Source of the DNA: Solirubrobacter soli DSM 22325
Lineage (GTDB): Bacteria > Actinomycetota > Thermoleophilia > Solirubrobacterales > Solirubrobacteraceae
DNA: 64,000 nt
Assembly: GCF_000423665.1 (NCBI RefSeq)
Contig: NZ_AUIK01000020.1
Span: 186,001-250,000, forward strand
Direction: 5' to 3'
The notes under the pieces are model-generated. The model worked only from the letters and a program-made list of their open reading frames with translations, ran no database searches and was not told where the DNA came from. The position numbers were made by a program, and so were the translations under genes. Each line of letters opens with the position of its first letter. The stretch's first letter is position 1. Shown piece by piece: positions 51,991 through 60,720 of this stretch.

Positions 51991-54563
51991 GGGGTCGTGG
52001 TGCTCAGCGTGAAGGTGAGCGTCTTGCTGTAGGACCCCGTGCGCAGCGCGTCGGTGGCGCCGATGTGCTGCTTGAAGCCGATCGTGACCGACTCGTTCGA
52101 CGTCGGAGCGGTCCAGGCGGCCTTCGACAGGGAGACCTCGAGCGGCGACGGCAGCGAGAAGGCGCCGTTGGTGAGGTGGCCCGGGTCGGAGTACGTCAGC
52201 GCCGCGTCACCCGCGGTCGAGATGACGTTGGCGGTCGTCGACGCGGTGTAGTCCTTGTCCACGCCCGGCGCGAAGGCGCCGAAGGAGGCCGAGGAGCCGA
52301 GCGTCAGCGAGAGCGTCGCGGGAACGGTCCCGCCACCGGAGCCCGGCTGGTCGACGCCGTAGTCCGAGCAGCCGCCGTTGGCGTCATAGAACCCGCCGCC
52401 GGCCAGGCCGGGGCCGGTGATCGTCGGCCGATTGCCGGCCAGCGGGGCGCCCGTGTAGGGCGTGTCGAACCACTGCTTGAAGAACGCGTCGAGCTTGTTC
52501 GAGCAGCCGATCGACTTGTTCGGCATGTACTTGTGGAACTCTTTCTCGAGGTTCTCCTCGGTCATCGAGCCCCCGCGGTAGGCGGTCTGGATGTAGTGCA
52601 GCGCGGCGTTGTAGTTGTCCTTGCCGAGGATCGCGCGCAGGGCGAGATACGCGGTGCCCGGACGCGTGTAGGCGTTGGAGTTGCCGTTCATCGACACCGA
52701 CGTCGGATTGCTCGGCGCGACGTTCCAGAACGAGGTCGACGTCGTGTTGTAGTTGGTGGCGAACTGGCCCACGATGCTCGCCTCGAAGGCGGCGTCGCCG
52801 GCCGCGGTGCCCTGGCCGCCGGCGGCGTTCGCGGCGTCCAGCGCGGTCTGGAAGTACTGCGCCGTCGTCGCCTGGCCTTCCTTGTACCACATCAACTTGG
52901 GCGCGCCCTCGGCGACGTTGTCGCCCCACCACTGGTGGTAGTTCTCGTGGGCGAACGTGCCGACGTTCGTGCCCTGGGCGCCGCCGATCGTGCCGCCGAC
53001 GAACACGATCTTGGTCTGCATCTCCTCCTCGAAGCTCGCGCTCGGCAGCGCGACCACGATCCCGTTGGCGTTGAACGGGAACGGCCCGCTGAACTGCTCC
53101 TGGAAGTGCGTGATCGCTTCCTGCTGGTCCATCGCGACCTTGTTCAGCGTCTTGCGCGCCGGGGCGATCGCGGCGTCCTGGGCCTCGAAGTAGACGACGT
53201 CGTTGGCGCCGTCGCGGAACGAGTAGTCGAAGTTGCCGACGCTGTTCTCGACCAGGTAGTTCGCGATCGGATCGCTCGACTTCCAGTGGTAGCTCGTCGA
53301 GCCGTTCGCGAAGTTCGCGTCGGGCGCGTTGTCGCCCGAGCTGACCAGGCGGCCGGGGCCGATCGCCAGCTTGCCCTTGGTCACCGTGTCGTAGATGTCG
53401 TAGGTCGGCTTGACGGACGGGTGGTTGTTCAGCGGCATCCAGGCCATCGTGCCGCTGGGCTCCGAGGTGACCATCGCGCCCTCGGCGCCGAGCGTGCCGT
53501 TGCGGAACCAGCCCTCGGTCCCGGTCGGCGACGGGCGGACGCCCGGGCGGCCGGTGTAGTTGACGGTCACCTTGAAGTCGGTGCCGGCCGGGATCGGGGC
53601 GGCGGGCGTGATGACCAGCTTGGTGGCGTCACACGGAAGGTCGACCTGGTTGCGCGGCGTGGAGGTCGTCACGGGCGCGCAGGCCGGCGGGTTCGGGTTG
53701 GTGGCGCTGAGCGGCGTGACCAGGCCCGTGCGGTGCGCGAGCGGGTCCGGATCGTCCTGGCCCTTCGGGTCACCGGGATACGTCGGCTGGACGAACTTGA
53801 ACGTCGCCGGCTGGCCGTTGACCGTGACTGAGCCGACCGTGAAGTTCGGGCCCGGGACCGTCGTGCTGGTGATCGAGTTGTGCGTGTCGAAGTCGAGGCT
53901 GAAGTCGCTCAGGCACTGCGTCGAGCGCTGCGCGAGGTCGACGTGGGTGCCGTTCAAGAACTGGTTGGTGAGCGCGTCGTAGTTGATGAAGACGTCGCTG
54001 TGGACGCTCGTGTAGCCGCCGTTGCCGAGCTCGGGATAGACGCGATCGCCAGGCTGCGCGAGCGTGTGCGCGCCGGAGGTGCAGTCCTCCGCGCTCGCCG
54101 CCCGCGCGCCCCGCGCGGCGTTCGGCAGCTGCGCCGCCGCGCCACGGGTCGGCGCGCCGCCCTTGACGCGGATGTCCTTCTCCGAGGTCGCGCAGCCGAG
54201 ATCGCCGGTGCCGTCCGGCGTGCACGCGGCGAGGTAGTAGTTGCCGCGGCTGAGCCCGCCGGGGAGCTTGACCGCGACCGTGTACGCCGCCGACGCGTTC
54301 GCCGGGACCTTGACCGTCGTGGCGCCCACGAACTTCGCGGGCGCGCCGGTGCGCTGGATGCGCACGGTGACCGGCGCCTCGACCGCCCGTCCGGTGCGGT
54401 TGGCGACCTCGCCGCGCAGCGTCCCGGCCTTCGCGCCCGCCGCGAGCGAGCTCACCGAGGACACGGTCACGCCGGGCGACGCGAGAGCCGGACTGGCAAC
54501 CGACCCTACGAGCGCAACGCCGACCAGTGCGACGCCCGCGGCGCGCACCTTGTTTCTGTGCAT
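51987..54563 (-). CDS. Secreted M1-family zinc aminopeptidase
   Basis: An 858-residue exported metallopeptidase. The signal peptide is AAGVALVGVALVGSVASPALA. The zinc site HENYH has His539, Glu540 and His543, and Glu562 (KEGQA) completes HEXXH-X18-E. The exopeptidase region upstream is ASFEEEMQTK rather than the usual GAMEN. The C-terminal 105 residues form a beta-domain ending TLTFTLSTTTP, found on many Solirubrobacterales exoproteins. It probably releases N-terminal residues outside the cell. Confidence 0.92.
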   Translation of the reverse strand: MHRNKVRAAGVALVGVALVGSVASPALASPGVTVSSVSSLAAGAKAGTLRGEVANRTGRAVEAPVTVRIQRTGAPAKFVGATTVKVPANASAAYTVAVKLPGGLSRGNYYLAACTPDGTGDLGCATSEKDIRVKGGAPTRGAAAQLPNAARGARAASAEDCTSGAHTLAQPGDRVYPELGNGGYTSVHSDVFINYDALTNQFLNGTHVDLAQRSTQCLSDFSLDFDTHNSITSTTVPGPNFTVGSVTVNGQPATFKFVQPTYPGDPKGQDDPDPLAHRTGLVTPLSATNPNPPACAPVTTSTPRNQVDLPCDATKLVITPAAPIPAGTDFKVTVNYTGRPGVRPSPTGTEGWFRNGTLGAEGAMVTSEPSGTMAWMPLNNHPSVKPTYDIYDTVTKGKLAIGPGRLVSSGDNAPDANFANGSTSYHWKSSDPIANYLVENSVGNFDYSFRDGANDVVYFEAQDAAIAPARKTLNKVAMDQQEAITHFQEQFSGPFPFNANGIVVALPSASFEEEMQTKIVFVGGTIGGAQGTNVGTFAHENYHQWWGDNVAEGAPKLMWYKEGQATTAQYFQTALDAANAAGGQGTAAGDAAFEASIVGQFATNYNTTSTSFWNVAPSNPTSVSMNGNSNAYTRPGTAYLALRAILGKDNYNAALHYIQTAYRGGSMTEENLEKEFHKYMPNKSIGCSNKLDAFFKQWFDTPYTGAPLAGNRPTITGPGLAGGGFYDANGGCSDYGVDQPGSGGGTVPATLSLTLGSSASFGAFAPGVDKDYTASTTANVISTAGDAALTYSDPGHLTNGAFSLPSPLEVSLSKAAWTAPTSNESVTIGFKQHIGATDALRTGSYSKTLTFTLSTTTP

Positions 54564-54659
54564 AGACCCTCCGTTCAGACCCTTCGCGGGTGCGACATCC
54601 CGCGAACAAACGAAGCTGAGCCTGCCACATGGCCGGCGTCAGTCAATGAGATTTCGCGT

Positions 54660-57600
54660 TTAGACGCCTAAACGCCGATCGGCATTCACGCGTATCTCCC
54701 GCACAGCGCGCGCCGAGGCGACGTTCTGCTTGCTCTCATGCAGCGCGATGGCGTCGTCGAACGCGGCCAGCGCCCCCACCCGATCACCCGTCGCGACCAG
54801 CACCTCCGCGAGGTCGGTGAGCGCGCCCGCGGTCAGGTATTCGGCGGAGGCGCGGCGGGCGATCCTGACGCTCATGCGGCCGTACCGCTCGGCCTCATCC
54901 AGGTCTCCCATCTGGGCGAGCAGCCGCGCGCGCGTCCCCGCCCAGATGATGTGGCTTGAGGTGTCGTAGGCGTAGCTGAGGTCCTCGCTGCGCCGCGTCA
55001 GCGCCAGCGCGTCCTCGTGCATGCCGAGCCGGTCGCGCACCCGGGCGAGCACGGCGATCGCGGTCGCCAGCCGGCCGCTCTCGCCGATCCGCTCGAGCTT
55101 GTCGCACGCGCGGGCGAGCCCGGGCTCGACGATCGCGGGATCGCCGGCGATCAGCTCGACCATCGCGGCGTAGATCTGCAGCCCGGCGAGCCGCGCGGTG
55201 AGGTCGAACTCCTCGAGCCGCGCGCGAGCGCCGTGATAGAGCTCACGCGCGCGGTCGATGTCCGAGCGCATCGCCTCGAACACGGCCTGAGTGGCATCGG
55301 CGACCGCGCCGGTGGTGGCCAGGTCGCCCGCGTTCGCACGGGCCTGCTCGCAGCGGCGGATCCCCTCCGCGACGGTGCACGGCCCGACGACCGCCGCGCG
55401 CAGATACGTGTTGTAGGCCTCGCCGCGCGCCCGCGCGTCGTCGGCCGCGTTGGCGTGGTCGAGCGCCCGCTGCAGCGACTCCTCGAGCTGCTCGATCTCG
55501 AGGCTGCCCCAGTGCAGGACGCCGATGTGGTTCCACGCTCCCGCGAGCCCCGAGTGGTCGTTCGCGCGGGCGAAGATCGCGAGCGCGGTGTCGGCCGTCC
55601 GGCGCATCGCCCGCAGATCCGGCTCGGCGTTGGCGAACAGCCGCTGGTGCGAGAGCGCCACCATCGCGTGCGCCTCGACCAGGCGCAGCTTCGCGGCACG
55701 CGCGCCCTCGTGCGCGGCCTGCAGCATCGGCTCCGCCTCATGCCAGTTGCCGAGGTCGCACTGCGCGCTCCCGAGCGCGAGCAGGATCTCGGGGCGCACC
55801 TGGTCCGCCTTGCGCAGCAGCGCGACGGCGCGCTCCAGCTGCCCGCTCGCGGCGATGCAGTGCGCGCGAGCGAGCGTGCGGCGGCCCGCCGCGCCGAGCC
55901 GCTCGCCGGCACGAGCCGCCAGCTCGGGGTCCGGCGCCCCGAGCTCCTCGCGATAGCGGAACGCCTGCTCGAGGTGGAAGCCGATGACCTCGTCGACATC
56001 CTCGCCGCTGGCGCGCAGCATGCGCGGCCGCTCGCGTCGCTCGTCCTGCGCGAGCGCGTCCGCATAGCGCTCGTGCAGGCGGCCGCGTTCCTCCTTGGTC
56101 AGCGTCTTGTACGCCTCGTCGCGGATCAGGATGTGGTCGAAGCGCAGGAGCTCCTCCCCCGCGATGGGGCTGCGATCCGGCGTGATGAGCCCGCGGTGGA
56201 CGAGCTCGCGCAGGTGCTGCGCCGCCGCCGGCCGGACCGCGTCCGGCACCAGCTCGACGACGGCGTCGGCCAGGAAGCGGCGGCCGATCACCGCCGCGTG
56301 CTGGATCACGACCCGCTCGCCCGGGCTGAGCCGGGCCAGACGAGCGGCGAGCAGCGCGTTGATCGTCGCCGGGATCGCGGGGGAATCGGGCTGCTCGCGC
56401 CGCATCGCGTAGATCTGCTCGATGAACAGCGGGTTGCCCTCGGCGACGTTGAGCACCTGGTCGCGCGCGAGCTCGACGTCGTGCTCGTCGATCAGGTTGT
56501 CGAGCATGCTCGCCGCGGCGTCGGGCTCGAGCTTCTCCAGCATGAGGTCCGCCCCGACCCAGTCCCCGCGGATCTCGAGGAACTCCGGCCGGGCGAGGCT
56601 GAGCACGAACAGCGGCGCGCTGCTCAGCCACTCGACGAGGTGCTGGAGCTGGTCGAGCAGCTGCTGCTCGGCGGCGTGGATGTCCTCGACGATGAGCACG
56701 AGCGGCTGTTGCTCGGCGATCGTCGCCAGCAGCTGCCGCAGCGCCCACGGCACGGCCTCCTGGTCGGCCGCCGGGTCGGCGAGGCCGAGGCCGGCCATGG
56801 CCAGGTCGGTGATCGTGTCGGCTTCCTCGACGTCGCCGAGCAGGTGCCGGATCGCCTCGCGTGACGTCCCGCCGGCGAGCTCGGCGACCGCCTCGCCGAG
56901 CGGCCACAGCGACCCGCCCGCCCCGTAGGCGCGACAGTAGGCGACGAGCACCGTCGCCTCCTCGGCCACGCGCGCGCGGAACTCCTGCGCGAGCCGCGAC
57001 TTGCCGAGCCCCGGGTCGCCGAACACGGTCTGCATCCGCGCCCGACGGGTGCGCTTGGTGCGGGCGAAGCCTGCGAGGACGGTGGCGAGGTCCTCGTCGC
57101 GGCCGACCATCGGCGTCGAGTGCCGGCGCACCACCGCGGGCGCGTTCGGGATCACGTCCTCGAGCCGCCACGTCAGCGGGTCGAGCGGCTCGACGCGGAT
57201 TGCGTCGGGGGCGAGCCGCCGGGTGCTCTCGCTCAGCAGGATCCCGCCGTCAGGGGCGGTGCGGGCGAGCGCGACCGCGCCGTCGAACGGGTCGCCGAAC
57301 ACGTCGTCGGCGGGGTCCTCGATGATGACCTCGCCGGTGTCGACGCCGATGCGCAGGCAGGCGTCGGCGTCGAGCAGTGCCGTGATCCGCTCGCGCAGCT
57401 CGACCGCCGCCTCCAGGGCGTGCAGCGCGTCGTCCTCGTCGACGGTGTCGAGCCCGAAGACGCCGACGAGCTCCGCGCCGAGGCCGCGGCGGAAGCGCCC
57501 ACCGCGGGCGACGATCACGTCGACCGCCTCGTCGCGCCCGCGCTTGATCAGCCGTCGCGTCAGCTCCAGGTCGGGGTGCGCCCCGCCGAGCTCGAATCGC

Positions 57601-58442
57601 AGCGTGGCGACGAGCACGGTCACGGTGCGTCGCGTGAGCGGCGGTGTCGCCGGCCGTGGCGGCAGCTCCACGACCACCGCGGCCACGACCGGCTCCTCCT
57701 CGAGCTCCAGCGCCGGGTCGTTGACGAGCACCGCCTGTTCGAGCGCCCGCAACTCGCGTCCCGGCTCGACCCCGTGCTCGTCGACGAGCCGCGCCCGCGT
57801 CGCACGGAACGTCGCCAGCGCGTCGGCCTGGCGGCCGCAGCGGTACAGCGCGACGACGAGATGCCCGGCGAGCCGCTCGCGCGTCGGATGGTCCAGGCAG
57901 AGCTGCTGCAGCTCCGGGATCAGCTGGGCGTGGTGGCCGCCGGCGAGCTCGGCCTCGACCCGTAGCTCGAGCGCCGTGAGGCGGAGCTCCGCGAGCCGCC
58001 TGATCTCCGGCTGCGCGAACGACGCGAACGCGAAGTCCTCCAGCGGCTCGCCCCGCCACAGCGCGAGCGCCTGGCGCAACACGTCGACGGCGAGCTCGGG
58101 CCGGCCGCCGGCCAGCGCGTCCCGGCCCTGCCGGACGAGCTGCTCGAAGCGCTCGGCGTCGAGCTCCCCAGGCCGGACGGTCAGCCGGTAGCCGGCGGGC
58201 GTGGTCGACAGGATCGCGGCGCCGAGGGACGTCCGCAGCCGCGACACGTAGACCTGGATCGTCTTGACGGCGCGGCTCGGCGCCTCGTCGCCCCACAGCG
58301 CGTGCGCGAGCTGCTCGGCGCTGACGGCGGTGTTGGCGCGCAACAACAGCATCGCAAGGAGCGCTCTCTGCTTGGCTCCTCCGAGCTCGAGCGGGCGGCG
58401 GTCGTCGCGGACTTCAAGTGGTCCGAGGATCCGGAAGTGCAT
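54660..58442 (-). CDS. SARP-type regulator with cyclase-homology, ATPase and TPR domains
   Basis: A 1260-residue protein. A winged-helix DNA-binding domain is at 1-95 (MHFRILGPLEVRDDRRPLEL start), a BTAD helical domain at about 97-245 and an adenylate-cyclase homology domain at about 270-430. An AAA ATPase with VFGDPGLGKSRLAQEF is near 470, and TPR-like helices continue to the end. In the cyclase part the two metal-binding Asp positions read VLVATLRFE and GLGAELVGVFG, so both appear lost. It is divergent from the subtilase/SagB unit and probably regulates it. Confidence 0.9.
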   Translation of the reverse strand: MHFRILGPLEVRDDRRPLELGGAKQRALLAMLLLRANTAVSAEQLAHALWGDEAPSRAVKTIQVYVSRLRTSLGAAILSTTPAGYRLTVRPGELDAERFEQLVRQGRDALAGGRPELAVDVLRQALALWRGEPLEDFAFASFAQPEIRRLAELRLTALELRVEAELAGGHHAQLIPELQQLCLDHPTRERLAGHLVVALYRCGRQADALATFRATRARLVDEHGVEPGRELRALEQAVLVNDPALELEEEPVVAAVVVELPPRPATPPLTRRTVTVLVATLRFELGGAHPDLELTRRLIKRGRDEAVDVIVARGGRFRRGLGAELVGVFGLDTVDEDDALHALEAAVELRERITALLDADACLRIGVDTGEVIIEDPADDVFGDPFDGAVALARTAPDGGILLSESTRRLAPDAIRVEPLDPLTWRLEDVIPNAPAVVRRHSTPMVGRDEDLATVLAGFARTKRTRRARMQTVFGDPGLGKSRLAQEFRARVAEEATVLVAYCRAYGAGGSLWPLGEAVAELAGGTSREAIRHLLGDVEEADTITDLAMAGLGLADPAADQEAVPWALRQLLATIAEQQPLVLIVEDIHAAEQQLLDQLQHLVEWLSSAPLFVLSLARPEFLEIRGDWVGADLMLEKLEPDAAASMLDNLIDEHDVELARDQVLNVAEGNPLFIEQIYAMRREQPDSPAIPATINALLAARLARLSPGERVVIQHAAVIGRRFLADAVVELVPDAVRPAAAQHLRELVHRGLITPDRSPIAGEELLRFDHILIRDEAYKTLTKEERGRLHERYADALAQDERRERPRMLRASGEDVDEVIGFHLEQAFRYREELGAPDPELAARAGERLGAAGRRTLARAHCIAASGQLERAVALLRKADQVRPEILLALGSAQCDLGNWHEAEPMLQAAHEGARAAKLRLVEAHAMVALSHQRLFANAEPDLRAMRRTADTALAIFARANDHSGLAGAWNHIGVLHWGSLEIEQLEESLQRALDHANAADDARARGEAYNTYLRAAVVGPCTVAEGIRRCEQARANAGDLATTGAVADATQAVFEAMRSDIDRARELYHGARARLEEFDLTARLAGLQIYAAMVELIAGDPAIVEPGLARACDKLERIGESGRLATAIAVLARVRDRLGMHEDALALTRRSEDLSYAYDTSSHIIWAGTRARLLAQMGDLDEAERYGRMSVRIARRASAEYLTAGALTDLAEVLVATGDRVGALAAFDDAIALHESKQNVASARAVREIRVNADRRLGV

Positions 58443-58630
58443 TGCCGCTGCGTGAGACGCTACTCCGGTCTGCTCCGGGCCATCAAGGGGCTCGATCCAC
58501 GATGCGGTCCGCACGCACGTATGGACCCTCAGAAGCGACGCGCAGATACGCCAACCGGCAAAACGTCCGCGTACGAACAGTCCGGATTCCGGGGTTGCAC
58601 ACCGGTCAAGAGAAACGGTATGGATTGACA
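58443..58630. promoter_or_regulatory. Divergent promoter region of the SARP gene and peptidase/SagB unit
   Basis: A 188-nt gap separates the two transcription units. It contains no strong palindrome. TTGACA at 58625-58630 abuts the GTG start of the small ORF. It is the only shared upstream space, so binding sites for the SARP regulator, if any, should lie here. Confidence 0.4.
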
Positions 58631-58894
58631 GTGTCATCCGCCGGAACGGTCGTGGCGCCGGATCAACGACATCTGGAAGTGGTCGTCGTGCTCCGCGAGG
58701 ACGCGGACGCGGGTGTCGTCGCAGCCCAGCTGCGACGACACGGGTTGGAAGTCGTGGCGCTCACGGCGGGTCTGCTGGCGACGGGAGACGCGGATGCGGT
58801 CAACGCCGCCTTCGGTGCCGAGCTGCGCGTCCCGGACGCGCTGCGCGAGCACGTGGAGTCGGTCGCGGTGGTGCCGCCGAAGCGCCTGCACTGA
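58631..58894 (+). CDS. Small subtilase-propeptide-like protein
   Basis: An 87-residue protein. HLEVVVVLREDADAGVVAAQ, HGLEVVALTAGLLATGDADA and VNAAFGAELRVPDALREHV follow the beta-alpha-beta pattern of peptidase pro-domains (I9 or pro-kumamolisin type). A similar pattern (KGFDILTRSDFGFAVAGSGD) occurs in the N-terminus of the next gene, the subtilase. So it may chaperone or inhibit that protease. The start GTG 58631 (or TTG 58625) is uncertain. The inference is structural, not a firm family match. Confidence 0.55.
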   Translation: MSSAGTVVAPDQRHLEVVVVLREDADAGVVAAQLRRHGLEVVALTAGLLATGDADAVNAAFGAELRVPDALREHVESVAVVPPKRLH

Positions 58895-58917
58895 ACGCAC
58901 AGAGAGAGGAAGACGCC

Positions 58918-60720
58918 ATGCCGGAGGCCAACGAGATCGTGCTGCCGGACAAGATCGTCGGCTACCTGTCGGTCCGCGGGAAGGATCCGAAGTCCATCCT
59001 GCTGCACGACGACCTCTCGAACCTGGACCAGTTCCGCGCGGAGCAGGCCACCCGCGAGCGAGCGGAGGCTGAGATCGCCGAGAAAGGGTTCGACATCCTC
59101 ACGCGGAGCGACTTCGGCTTCGCCGTGGCCGGCTCGGGCGACGCCTGGCAGACACTCGGCGACATGCAGCTCACCACGTTCGAGCAAGGTCTGTACACAC
59201 GGGTCGGGCAGGTCAAGAGCGTCACTCAGATCGCGTTCGACGGCCGCGTCGGGCCGGTCACGGCGCGGATTCCGACTGGTTCGGACCTCGGCGAGCTCTT
59301 CGACGCGGTGGTCATCGAGCGCCCGCGCTCGGTGCAGGAGGACCCGCCCAGCGCCACGCCGCCGTCCGCTCCCCGGTTCCACCTGCGGGTCCCCGAGGAC
59401 GTCGCGACGATCCTCGGCGCGCGCGAGGCGCACGAGCGCGGGTTCAAGGGCAAGGACGTGACGGTCGCGATGGTCGACACCGGCTGGTGGAAACACCCGT
59501 TCTTCAAGCCGTACACGGTCCTGGAGCCAGAGACCGTGATCCCGGGGACCGATGTCAAGGAGGACCCGCACGGGCATGGCACCGGCGAGTCGGCGAACCT
59601 CTTCGCGGTGGCGCCCGAGGCGACGCTGCTGCCGATCCGCGCGGCCAACGACAAGGGCGACTTCGTGGGCGGCCTCGCCGGCTTCATGCTGGCCAAGCAG
59701 CGCCTGCTCGAACGCGGCGGCCCCGTCGTGATCTCGAACTCGTGGGGCGGCGACTACCCGTCCTATCCCAGGGTCCCAGGGCTCCCGCACCCCGCCGACC
59801 GGATGCTGGAGATCGAGATCCGCGACGCGATCGCCAAGGGGATCGTGGTCGTCTTCGCGGCGGGCAACGGCTCGTTCGGGATGGAGGCGCAGGTCCCGGG
59901 CGTCATCGCGGCCGGCGGCGTGTACGCCGACGTCGGCTGGGCGCTCCAGGCGTCCGAGTACGCGAGCGCGTACAGCAGCCCGTGGTACACGGACGCGACC
60001 GGCAAGCCGATCACCGTCCCGACGGTCTGCGGCCTGGTCGGGCAGCCGCCGCGTGCCTCGTACCTGATGCTGCCGATCGCGCCCCGCTGCCGGATCGACA
60101 CCGAGCGCGCGACCGCCGGCCGCGACGACCCGGCCGACGGCACGACCGCGTCCGACGGCTGGGCGCTCTTCTCGGGTACCTCCGCCGCCGCGCCGCAGGT
60201 CGCCGGCGCCGTCGCCGTGTTGCGCTCCATCAAGCCGGACAAGAAGCCCGCCGAGATCGCGCGGGCGCTCTCGGACTCGGCGCTGGACATCCGCGTCGGC
60301 CACTCGCACCCGAGGTTCGGCGCCGAGGCCGGCGACGGGCACGACCTCGCGACCGGCGCGGGGCTGATCAACGTCGTGGCCGCGGTGGACCGGATCGACC
60401 CTCCGGAGCCCGAACCGCCGCTGACGCCGAGGGGCGTCGTCGGCACCACGCCTGACGGGCTCGCCGCCGTGCTCAGCCGGGAGGGGCTGATGGAGCGGTT
60501 CCTCGAGCTGCTGGCCACCGACGACCAGTTCCGGGCGGACCTGGAGAAGAACGCGGCGGCGGCGTTGGCCGGCATCGGCGTCAAGGGCCCCGTCGACCTC
60601 CGCGAGAAGATCGAGCTCGCGCCGAAGCGGTTGTGCGCGTCGGCGTTGCGCGACTTCAAGGACGGCGAGCCATTCGACGTCGGCAACGAGACGGTGCGCG
60701 TGACGTCCATGCTGTCCTGA
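58918..60720 (+). CDS. Cytoplasmic subtilisin-like peptidase (S8) with C-terminal leader-peptide-like domain
   Basis: A 600-residue serine peptidase. A propeptide-like region spans about 1-150. The S8 catalytic domain has Asp187 (MVDTGW), His220 (HGHGTGES), the oxyanion Asn317 (AAGNGS) and Ser422 (GTSAAAPQVAG). There is no signal peptide, so it acts inside the cell. The last 95 residues (GLMERFLELLATDDQFRADL then AAAALAGIGV) resemble NHLP/modified-peptide leader domains of RiPP precursors and end in a Cys-Ala-Ser-Ala segment. It is coupled to the SagB-type dehydrogenase (TGATG). Confidence 0.85.
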   Translation: MPEANEIVLPDKIVGYLSVRGKDPKSILLHDDLSNLDQFRAEQATRERAEAEIAEKGFDILTRSDFGFAVAGSGDAWQTLGDMQLTTFEQGLYTRVGQVKSVTQIAFDGRVGPVTARIPTGSDLGELFDAVVIERPRSVQEDPPSATPPSAPRFHLRVPEDVATILGAREAHERGFKGKDVTVAMVDTGWWKHPFFKPYTVLEPETVIPGTDVKEDPHGHGTGESANLFAVAPEATLLPIRAANDKGDFVGGLAGFMLAKQRLLERGGPVVISNSWGGDYPSYPRVPGLPHPADRMLEIEIRDAIAKGIVVVFAAGNGSFGMEAQVPGVIAAGGVYADVGWALQASEYASAYSSPWYTDATGKPITVPTVCGLVGQPPRASYLMLPIAPRCRIDTERATAGRDDPADGTTASDGWALFSGTSAAAPQVAGAVAVLRSIKPDKKPAEIARALSDSALDIRVGHSHPRFGAEAGDGHDLATGAGLINVVAAVDRIDPPEPEPPLTPRGVVGTTPDGLAAVLSREGLMERFLELLATDDQFRADLEKNAAAALAGIGVKGPVDLREKIELAPKRLCASALRDFKDGEPFDVGNETVRVTSMLS

